DNA of 5,158 bases, taken from assembly GCA_031260765.1 (NCBI GenBank), contig JAISKX010000050.1, positions 1 to 5,158 on the forward strand, read 5' to 3'. The position numbers and the translations under genes are program-made. The notes below the pieces were generated by a model. That model was not told the origin of the DNA. It saw only the letters and a list, made by a program, of their open reading frames with translations, and did not search any database. This stretch comes from Endomicrobium sp. (GTDB taxonomy: Bacteria > Elusimicrobiota > Endomicrobiia > Endomicrobiales > Endomicrobiaceae). This document shows, piece after piece, positions 1 through 5,145 of the stretch. Positions within the stretch are counted from its first letter, which is position 1. The number at the start of each line of letters is the position of its first letter.

Positions 1-64
1 GAATGACGACATAGATTTCAGCGACAACAGAGTAGAGGTTGAAATTGACTATCTAAGATACTAA
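1..64 (+). CDS. C-terminal end of an unidentified protein, possibly an outer-membrane protein
   Basis: An open frame enters from the left edge (first complete codon at 2) and ends at a TAA at 62-64. The 20 visible residues read NDDIDFSDNRVEVEIDYLRY. The last eleven alternate polar and hydrophobic residues and end in an aromatic, as the closing β-strand of many outer-membrane barrels does. That resemblance is an inference from very little sequence, and no family can be named. The codons (AAT, ATA, AGA, TTC/GAC mix) look like those of the neighbouring genes. The frame being real is supported by the non-coding character of what follows: an inverted repeat, A-rich repeats and a promoter. The gene's start and most of its length lie outside the window. 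Confidence 0.6.
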   Translation, partial: NDDIDFSDNRVEVEIDYLRY

Positions 65-75
65 GTCAATTTCAA
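39..75 (+). repeat. 12-bp perfect inverted repeat over a stop codon
   Basis: TTGAAATTGACT at 39-50 is the exact reverse complement of AGTCAATTTCAA at 64-75, with a 13-nt spacer. The left arm is in the last codons of the upstream gene, and the stop codon (62-64) sits at the loop/right-arm junction. The spacer region itself holds a small palindrome, TATCTAAGATA (50-60). In RNA this would be a stable but AU-rich hairpin. No T-run follows, so it is not a standard intrinsic terminator. It could be a 3'-end stabilising or processing hairpin, or part of a factor-dependent stop. Confidence 0.6.
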
Positions 76-102
76 TCACGCCGCAGCTTTAGCGAAGGCG
101 GA

Positions 103-141
103 AAGGCAGACAAAAAAGGCAAAAACTCAAGGCAAAAAGCC
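103..141 (+). repeat. three imperfect 13-nt direct repeats upstream of a promoter
   Basis: Three back-to-back 13-nt units begin with AAGGCA at 103, 116 and 129. Units two and three share 11 of 13 bases (AAGGCAAAAA, two differences, then C). Unit one is more diverged, matching unit two at 8 of 13. The array ends 9 nt before the -35 element of the promoter at 151. Its position suggests an activator or repressor site, or an A-tract UP-like element. A chance pattern in purine-rich DNA is also possible. Confidence 0.4.
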
Positions 142-150
142 GCGCAGCTC

Positions 151-179
151 TTTACAGAAATTATAAAAAAGTGTATATA
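151..179 (+). promoter_or_regulatory. sigma70-type promoter of the small zinc-ribbon gene
   Basis: TTTACA at 151-156 (consensus TTGACA, 5 of 6) is separated by exactly 17 nt from TATATA at 174-179 (consensus TATAAT, 4 of 6). The expected transcription start is near 186, giving a leader of about 39 nt before the ATG at 225. The spacer is A/T-rich. The direct repeats at 103-141 lie immediately upstream. This is the best promoter match in the window and fits the compact single gene that follows, which ends in its own terminator. Confidence 0.65.
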
Positions 180-224
180 GTGCGCTCTTTTAGGAGTTAA
201 ATCAAATAATAAGGAGAAGTAATC

Positions 225-374
225 ATGGCTCAAGCAAGATGTATGAAATGTAAAGCGCAAGTAGAGGTTAAAGACCCGCATGATGTAAAAATGAAGAACG
301 GTATGGCTGCAATTTCAGGGGTTTGCCCCACTTGCGGCACAAAAGTCTTTAAAATCGTAGGCAAAAGCAAGTAA
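225..374 (+). CDS. small zinc-ribbon protein, DUF5679-like (49 aa)
   Basis: This short gene encodes 49 residues starting MAQARCMKCKAQVEV. Two CxxC knuckles, C6-MK-C9 and C34-PT-C37 (followed by G), are spaced as in a minimal zinc ribbon, and the protein is basic with a lysine-rich C-terminus. This pattern matches my recollection of the DUF5679 family, whose function is unknown; binding one zinc ion is inferred from the cysteines, and nucleic-acid or ribosome association is only a possibility. The start is well supported: AAGGAG at 211-216 lies 8 nt before the ATG. A second SD-like AGGAG at 192-196 has no start codon behind it. The gene has its own promoter (151-179) and terminator (396-442), so it is probably a monocistronic, well-expressed unit. 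The opposite strand is also open over much of it, but without comparable signals. Confidence 0.88.
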   Translation: MAQARCMKCKAQVEVKDPHDVKMKNGMAAISGVCPTCGTKVFKIVGKSK

Positions 375-395
375 AAACAGGACTGTTGTAAATCT

Positions 396-442
396 CGGAG
401 TCAACTTTTAAAGGTTTTTTAAAGTTGGCTCCGTATTTTTTT
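396..442 (+). terminator. strong intrinsic terminator, possibly an attenuator in front of tex
   Basis: CGGAGTCAACTTT at 396-408 pairs with AAAGTTGGCTCCG at 421-433: 13 pairs including one G-U, with a 12-nt loop. TA and seven T residues follow (436-442). This is a textbook rho-independent terminator for the zinc-ribbon gene ending at 374. The tex ribosome binding site begins only 5 nt after the T-tract, so any transcript started upstream has to read through this hairpin to express tex. Confidence 0.93.
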
Positions 443-446
443 GTGT

Positions 447-451
447 GGAGG
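447..451 (+). promoter_or_regulatory. ribosome binding site that fixes the tex start
   Basis: GGAGG at 447-451 lies 11 nt before the ATG at 463, a slightly long but workable spacing. An in-frame GTG at 445 overlaps this motif and has only the terminator T-tract upstream, so it is not a credible start. The choice of 463 makes the protein 717 residues long, beginning MNGQTIIDWI. Confidence 0.7.
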
Positions 452-462
452 CTCTTGATATT

Positions 463-2616
463 ATGAATGGACAAACTATTATAGATTGGATTTGCGATGA
501 CTTGAAATTACCTCAAAACGGGGTTGGAAACACTGTAGCTATGCTTAGCGATGGCGATACTGTGCCTTTTATATCGCGCTATAGAAAGGAAAAAACAGGC
601 AATCTCACAGAAGTAAATGTCAGAGATATAGATGAAAAATTGCACTATTATATAGAGCTGCAAACCAGAAAAGAGACTATACTTGCCAGCATAGACGAAC
701 AAAAAAAGCTCAATGCCGAACTTAAAAAACTCATTGAAAATTGTAAGGAAAAGACGAAATTAGAAGATATATATCTCCCCTATAAGCCCAAACGCCAAAC
801 CAAAGCCACAATAGCTAAAGACGCAGGTCTTGAACCTCTTGCCAATGCCATTATGGAACAAAAAATCTCTATGAAAGAAAATCGCACCGAAATCCTTAAA
901 CAATATCTAAACCCCAAAAAAGGCATAGACACCATAGAAAAAGCCGTAGAAGGAGCTATTGATATAGTTGCAGAACAGCTTTCCGACAATGCTTCTCTTA
1001 GGGGTCTTATGCGCAATTTCATTTTAAATACAGGCAGTATTCGTTCAAAAGCAGTCAAAGCCGCTCAGGATATAAAGACTAAATATAGTATGTATTATGA
1101 TTACGGCGAATCCCTTAAAAGCGTTCCCGGACACCGCCTTTTGGCTATAAGGCGCGGGGCAAAAGAGAAAATTCTTACTTGGAAAATCGTCCTTGAAGAT
1201 GAGCAGGCTGTGGAAACCCTCTTGTCCAAAGTTGCTGTCAATAATAATTCTCTCTTTTATCCCGAACTTTTTACAGCAGATCAAACCGCTTATGATAGGC
1301 ATTTATATCCCTCTTTAGAGGTTGAGATTTTCTTAGCAAAAATGGAAGAGGCGGACAGGGACGCTATCAATGTTTTTGCCGAAAATGCCAAAAGCATATT
1401 GCTTGCCCCTCCTGCGGGACATAAGATGATTATGGGTATAGACCCTGGTTTTAGGACAGGCTGTAAAGTGGTGGTGATAGATATAAATGGGAATTTTAAA
1501 GAATATCATGCAATTTTTCCCCATGAGCCGGCTTCAAGGGTGAAAGAGGCTGAAGAGATTTTGGTTGATTTGATAGAAGAATATGATGTTGACCTTATCT
1601 CAGTAGGCAATGGGACGGCTTCCCGCGAGACAGTCGCTTTTGTCAATCCCATTTTGCAAAAGCATAATTATAAAGCGAAACTTGTGGTGGTAAGCGAGGC
1701 GGGCGCTTCTGTATATTCAGCGTCGCCTCTTGCTACGGCGGAATTTCCAGATTTGGATGTCACAGTGCGCGGAGCAATCAGTATAGCGAGAAGATTGCAA
1801 GACCCGCTGGCAGAACTTGTAAAGATAGACCCAAAATCCATAGGAGTTGGGCAGTATCAACATGATGTAAATCAAGTTCAACTCAAAAAACAGCTTGACG
1901 CAACGGTGGAGTCTTCAGTCAATTTTGTAGGGGTGAATCTAAATTCCGCTTCTGTGGAATTGCTCTCTTATGTGGCTGGTATAGGCAAAACCACTGCAAA
2001 AAACATAGTTCAGCATAGGACAAAAAACGGCTCTTTTAAAAACAAAGCGGATTTAACCAAAGTGCCGACTCTTGGCGATAAGACTTTTACTCAATGCGCA
2101 GGCTTTTTGAGAATACCCAATTCCGACAATCCTTTGGACAATTCCGCAGTTCATCCTGAAAGTTATCATATAGTGGAGAGAATGGCTCGCGATTTGAGCG
2201 TTGATATAGGCGGTTTGGTAGGCAATGAGGGTTTAATCAATCAAATATCGGTAAAAAATTATGTCAGCGCCGATATAGGCGTTTTGACTCTAAACGATAT
2301 AATAGGGGAATTAAAAAAGCCCGGCGTTGACCCGCGCAAAGATTTCTCAAATATAGAGTTTAGTCCCGACATCACCACAATAAATGACTTAAAAGAAAAT
2401 ATGGTTTTAGACGGCATAGTAACAAATGTCACGAATTTTGGAGCTTTTATAGATATAGGCGTTCATCAAGACGGGCTTGCCCATATATCAAAACTCAGCT
2501 CAAAATTCATAAAAAATCCCCAAGAGGCTGTATCAACAGGGGAAAAGTTAAAGGTAAGAGTGTTAAAAGTGGATGCAGAACTTAAAAGAATAAGCCTTGA
2601 AGTCGTGCAAGGTTAA
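463..2616 (+). CDS. tex: Tex/YhgF family transcription accessory protein (S1 RNA-binding)
   Basis: This is a full-length Tex protein of 717 residues, close to the roughly 720-residue Firmicutes-type homologues and shorter than the 770-785 of E. coli YhgF and Pseudomonas Tex. Tex is a cytoplasmic nucleic-acid-binding protein related in architecture to eukaryotic Spt6 and implicated in transcription and RNA metabolism. Seen in order: an N-terminal helical Tex region with the SRYRKEKTG motif early on; a YqgF/RNase H-like domain with GIDPGFRTG around 325-333 and GNGTASRE at 382-389; the conserved SEAGASVYSAS (411-421), RGAISIARRLQDPLAEL (436-452) and GVGQYQHDV (461-469) segments; helix-hairpin-helix units around 492-553 with GIG at 506-508; and a C-terminal S1 domain from about 643 to 714 (VTNFGAFIDIGVHQDGLAH). 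No frameshift or missing block is visible. The RBS is at 447-451, and a terminator-like hairpin lies directly upstream. The TAA sits inside the palindrome at 2613-2632. Confidence 0.97.
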   Translation: MNGQTIIDWICDDLKLPQNGVGNTVAMLSDGDTVPFISRYRKEKTGNLTEVNVRDIDEKLHYYIELQTRKETILASIDEQKKLNAELKKLIENCKEKTKLEDIYLPYKPKRQTKATIAKDAGLEPLANAIMEQKISMKENRTEILKQYLNPKKGIDTIEKAVEGAIDIVAEQLSDNASLRGLMRNFILNTGSIRSKAVKAAQDIKTKYSMYYDYGESLKSVPGHRLLAIRRGAKEKILTWKIVLEDEQAVETLLSKVAVNNNSLFYPELFTADQTAYDRHLYPSLEVEIFLAKMEEADRDAINVFAENAKSILLAPPAGHKMIMGIDPGFRTGCKVVVIDINGNFKEYHAIFPHEPASRVKEAEEILVDLIEEYDVDLISVGNGTASRETVAFVNPILQKHNYKAKLVVVSEAGASVYSASPLATAEFPDLDVTVRGAISIARRLQDPLAELVKIDPKSIGVGQYQHDVNQVQLKKQLDATVESSVNFVGVNLNSASVELLSYVAGIGKTTAKNIVQHRTKNGSFKNKADLTKVPTLGDKTFTQCAGFLRIPNSDNPLDNSAVHPESYHIVERMARDLSVDIGGLVGNEGLINQISVKNYVSADIGVLTLNDIIGELKKPGVDPRKDFSNIEFSPDITTINDLKENMVLDGIVTNVTNFGAFIDIGVHQDGLAHISKLSSKFIKNPQEAVSTGEKLKVRVLKVDAELKRISLEVVQG

Positions 2617-2632
2617 GGAAGCGCTTCCTTAA
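2613..2632. terminator. perfect 20-bp palindrome holding both convergent stop codons
   Basis: TTAAGGAAGCGCTTCCTTAA is self-complementary over all 20 bases. The tex stop codon (TAA, 2614-2616) and the stop of the - strand Fe-S gene (TAA, 2631-2629) occupy mirror positions, one base in from each end. As RNA it would form an 8-bp stem with a GCGC loop on either transcript. On the + strand a loose T-rich stretch follows (2639-2649); on the - strand there is none. It probably serves as a weak shared 3' end, and efficient bidirectional termination is unproven. Confidence 0.6.
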
Positions 2633-3399
2633 TCAGAGTTTTCTTTATTAAATATGCCGTATTTCAATACGCCGTATTTGCAAATATCAACACATTTGCC
2701 GCAAGCGATACAGTCTATGCTTTTTATATAGCCTGTTTTCAACATATTCTGTATATCCAAATTCATTGGACATTGTTTATCGCACATACCGCAATGGACG
2801 CATTTTGAAGGGTCTGATTTGATTTTTAATGATGGGTAATTTAAAACATTCTTGATTATTGTCCCCACGGACATCACAGGAGCAAGCCAACATAAAGTAT
2901 GGCAAAATGTCCGCCGCCCAAAAATTATGCTTGTGGACGCCATTAAACTCGTCATCCCCCAAAAAGCATAAAAATCGTGAGACCCAAACATAGGGATAAA
3001 TTTTCCGTCCGTCAAAAACAAAAACAGGGGGTCAAATGTCTTGACGCCTCCTGCTCTTATAAACAGCGCTATAATCGCTATAAAACACGGTATCCAAATA
3101 AAAAATTTAACAAAGCGTTTTCGGCTGTATTTTGCCTTTTTATCATTTGCAATAGCGCAGCATTCTTCAATGCCTGCGCACGGGCAAATCCAGCCGCAAA
3201 AAGCGCGTCCAAAAAAAAATGCCGCTATAAACTGCGCGGCAATTAAAATGAAACAGCCTGCAAAAATCCCATACACGCTTGCATAAACCGCCAAATAAGG
3301 CGAAAAATAAAATACCGTAATAGGAAAAAACAGCAAACTCAAACAAACCATCGCCGTCCGTATTTTCTGTCTTTTACTTTCAATTTTCAATTCATTCAT
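2629..3399 (-). CDS. membrane 4Fe-4S polyferredoxin protein, NapH/YccM-like (256 aa)
   Basis: This is a probable inner-membrane electron-transfer protein. Hydrophobic segments are visible at about 15-34, 38-63, 97-115 and 143-161, with a possible fifth near 169-186. After the second comes GRAFCGWICPC (C68, C72, C74), and after the fourth GRRTFCHTLCW (C166, C170), the paired CxxxC signature of the Fer4_5/NapH group. The C-terminal part carries two ferredoxin motifs, CVHCGMCDKQCP (C200, C203, C206, C210) and CIACGKCVDICK (C230, C233, C236, C240), enough for two [4Fe-4S] clusters. The second lacks the usual proline after its fourth cysteine. NapH-like proteins pass electrons between quinol or ferredoxin pools and partner oxidoreductases. 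No partner enzyme is in the window, so the substrate is unknown. The start ATG has only a weak GAG-type ribosome site. The gene lies 25 nt after the barrel gene with no terminator between, so the two are probably co-transcribed. Confidence 0.88.
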   Translation of the reverse strand: MNELKIESKRQKIRTAMVCLSLLFFPITVFYFSPYLAVYASVYGIFAGCFILIAAQFIAAFFFGRAFCGWICPCAGIEECCAIANDKKAKYSRKRFVKFFIWIPCFIAIIALFIRAGGVKTFDPLFLFLTDGKFIPMFGSHDFYAFWGMTSLMASTSIIFGRRTFCHTLCWLAPVMSVGTIIKNVLNYPSLKIKSDPSKCVHCGMCDKQCPMNLDIQNMLKTGYIKSIDCIACGKCVDICKYGVLKYGIFNKENSD

Positions 3400-3424
3400 A
3401 TATTCTCAATTTATTTTCAGTTTT

Positions 3425-5056
3425 TTATTCCAATACCAAATCTTTGGAATCAGCGCCAGCGCTTCCTTCAGGCTGAGATTTTGGAGCCGCATCTTTTCCA
3501 AATGGGCGCCCGTCAAAATGTCCGAATTTTATGGAGATTTGGACTTCGTGATAGTATATCGTTTTGTCAGACCCGAGTTGTTTGGCAAGCGGGCTGTCAT
3601 CGCCGTAAAAAGCATAAATCAATTGGAAACCGCCCAATTCTATGCCTGCGCCTACAGTTGGATGGAATTTGTTTAAGCCTGCGCGCAATGCAATCGGGGA
3701 CAATCTGTATTCTATGCCTATGTGAAATCTGTCGGCAAAGTCGGGCTCGTAAGTTCCAAACAAGTCTCTCAAATCTATCGCAAAAGTAAATCTTTTGTCA
3801 GCTTGAAAATATTTGTCTTTCCAATAATAAAATTTTTCCGGATTGTAAGCGACGCCTATATTAAATTGAGGCGCGATATAGGCATTTTCTGTAAAGCTTG
3901 AATCTGAAGCCGATTTTGGATATTTGGCAATCACATTATTATAATTGATTCTTGTAAAAACATCGCTTATCTGTAATCCAAAATTCCATTCCGGCGTCCA
4001 ATGATAGATGCCGCCTAAATCTATGCCGAATCCATTGCCGCTTAAAACAGCTAAATTGAGCGAGTCAAGATTATTTTCAAGGGCGCCCACATCGTCTGCG
4101 CTAAGAGAGACTATTTGGCTTGCCTTTACTCTATAAATGTATTTGAGATTTACGCCTACGGACAATTCGCCGGGAAGCTGCAAGGCGGAAAGAGATTTGA
4201 ATCTATATGCCAAGGGAACATCAAAAGTGCCTGTGACATAGGTATTGACCACGCCCGTTGCGCCTACGCTGCCTAAAATTTTATTTATTATGCTTGCATC
4301 AAATCTGCTTTCAAGCTCGCTGATAACATCTTCAAGACTTTTGTTGCCGTTTTTTAAATCAGCAATGAGATTTTTTACTTCATCATCTCCAAAACTATTG
4401 TAAAGGTCGGTAATAGCCGAAACATCGCCGTTTTCTATTCTGTTTAAAAGGGATGCCAACTGTGGAATGCTCAAATTGCTGCCTAAATCTTTTAAAATAT
4501 CCGGCGGCAAAACCGAAATAATATCCGATTCTGTAATCAACGATGGGTTTTTTTCTGCAATCAAGGCAAGTTGAAATACATAGTCCGGCACGCTAATGCC
4601 GATATTTACGCCTATATCTGCCGATATAAATTCTCCAAAACCGAAACTTATTGAATTGTTTTCCAAAGAGAGCGGACTTGATATGAAGAAAAGATTTGGC
4701 AAAGACAAGCTTAAACTGATATCTTTATCGCTAAAATCATCTTTAATCTTTTGAATATCCTTCGCTTTAATCCCATCCGAGCCGCCTTTAATGTCAGAAG
4801 CTTTTTTAATTACATTTATAGTTTCATTAGCGGTAGCCGCATTGATAGAAAGAATTTGCAATAGCCAACTCGTCCTCTGAGTAATCCCCGCAGGATTATA
4901 GAAAACGGCGTTTTCATCATCGGAAACAGCTGTAAAAGCCCCGCCCATACCCATAGGACGAATACCTTTTATCATAATCCTATCGTCTTTTACCAAAGCA
5001 AAAGCATTACCCGCCAAAAACACAAATCCAAAAGCTAAAACAAATATTCTTTTCAT
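3425..5056 (-). CDS. outer-membrane β-barrel protein, PorV/UPF0164-like (543 aa)
   Basis: The protein opens with a signal peptide (MKRIFVLAFGFVFLAGNAFA), with cleavage expected after the AFA at 18-20. The mature N-terminus has the block RPMGMGGAFTAVSDDENAVF followed by YNPAG (33-57), the hallmark of PorV/PorQ, UPF0164 and related FadL-superfamily barrels. The second half has alternating strands with many aromatics. Near the end, LRAGLNKF, GAGIELGGFQLIYAFYGDD and YYHEVQISIKF (501-511) match the usual closing strands. Two things are odd. Residues about 157-263 look helical and hydrophilic rather than β-stranded, an apparent insertion or plug. A 29-residue polar tail rich in G/A/S/D follows the last strand. 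I see no cysteine anywhere in it. It probably sits in the outer membrane, but the cargo or partner cannot be told. Transport of hydrophobic compounds (FadL) and a secretion accessory role (PorV) are both family possibilities. A good AAGGGAG site (5069-5063) lies 6 nt before the ATG. Confidence 0.85.
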   Translation of the reverse strand: MKRIFVLAFGFVFLAGNAFALVKDDRIMIKGIRPMGMGGAFTAVSDDENAVFYNPAGITQRTSWLLQILSINAATANETINVIKKASDIKGGSDGIKAKDIQKIKDDFSDKDISLSLSLPNLFFISSPLSLENNSISFGFGEFISADIGVNIGISVPDYVFQLALIAEKNPSLITESDIISVLPPDILKDLGSNLSIPQLASLLNRIENGDVSAITDLYNSFGDDEVKNLIADLKNGNKSLEDVISELESRFDASIINKILGSVGATGVVNTYVTGTFDVPLAYRFKSLSALQLPGELSVGVNLKYIYRVKASQIVSLSADDVGALENNLDSLNLAVLSGNGFGIDLGGIYHWTPEWNFGLQISDVFTRINYNNVIAKYPKSASDSSFTENAYIAPQFNIGVAYNPEKFYYWKDKYFQADKRFTFAIDLRDLFGTYEPDFADRFHIGIEYRLSPIALRAGLNKFHPTVGAGIELGGFQLIYAFYGDDSPLAKQLGSDKTIYYHEVQISIKFGHFDGRPFGKDAAPKSQPEGSAGADSKDLVLE

Positions 5057-5077
5057 TTATAACTCCCTTAGATAACC

Positions 5078-5094
5078 GCAATGCTCTGCATTGC
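5078..5094 (-). promoter_or_regulatory. hairpin in the leader of the barrel-protein gene
   Basis: On the - strand, GCAATGC, a 3-nt loop AGA, and GCATTGC form a perfect 7-bp stem-loop. It lies 8 nt upstream of the AAGGGAG ribosome site and close behind the predicted transcription start near 5097. A 5'-end hairpin like this may stabilise the mRNA. As DNA it is also a dyad that could bind a dimeric regulator. No T-run follows, so it is not a terminator. Confidence 0.5.
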
Positions 5095-5103
5095 CTGCGC
5101 GGG

Positions 5104-5132
5104 AATGTATCAAATTGTCGTTCATTTTTCAA
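5104..5132 (-). promoter_or_regulatory. putative promoter of the barrel/Fe-S operon
   Basis: Read on the - strand, TTGAAA (5132-5127, 5 of 6 to consensus) is followed after 17 nt by TACATT (5109-5104, 4 of 6). Transcription would start near 5097, giving a leader of about 40 nt that holds the hairpin at 5078-5094. A perfect TATAAT on the same strand at 5141-5136 is an alternative -10, but its -35 would fall outside the window. Confidence 0.45.
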
Positions 5133-5145
5133 TTTATTATATAAT
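5118..5145 (+). promoter_or_regulatory. putative divergent promoter at the right edge
   Basis: The + strand has a perfect TATAAT at 5140-5145, inside the 10-bp palindrome ATTATATAAT (5136-5145) that gives the same hexamer on the other strand. The -35 is poor: TCGTTC at 5118-5123 with 16-nt spacing, or TTGTCG at 5115-5120 with 19. Transcription would start near 5152 and leave the window, so the gene served is not visible. It would run divergently from the barrel operon, and the two promoters overlap. Confidence 0.35.

Noticed and set aside
80..101. Short GC-rich inverted repeat (CCGC at 81-84 with GCGG at 98-101)
   Set aside because: Only four pairs across a 13-nt loop and no T-run after it; too weak to call a terminator.
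72..281. 69-codon open frame on the - strand
   Set aside because: It overlaps the direct repeats, the promoter and the start of the zinc-ribbon gene, lacks a recognisable family pattern, and the opposite strand carries all the gene signals.
508..1524. Four open frames of 63-92 codons on the - strand inside tex
   Set aside because: They are antisense shadows of a well-conserved coding region, with no supported starts or family resemblance.
2777..3286. Overlapping 61-89 codon frames on both strands inside the Fe-S gene
   Set aside because: They lie fully within a gene with intact cysteine motifs and translate to low-complexity or nondescript sequence.
3427..3450. ATTCCAA/TTGGAAT inverted repeat at the end of the barrel gene, next to a T-run at 3421-3426
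   Set aside because: On the - strand, where the genes are read, the run after the stem is A, not T, so it is not a terminator between the two genes; seven pairs in coding DNA can occur by chance.
3459..3468. GCGCTTCCTT, also found in the palindrome at 2621-2630
   Set aside because: A single shared 10-mer within AT-biased sequence, without the palindromic partner half; treated as coincidence.
3481..3789. 102-codon open frame on the + strand
   Set aside because: Antisense to the C-terminal β-strands of the barrel protein, and the translation has no recognisable features.
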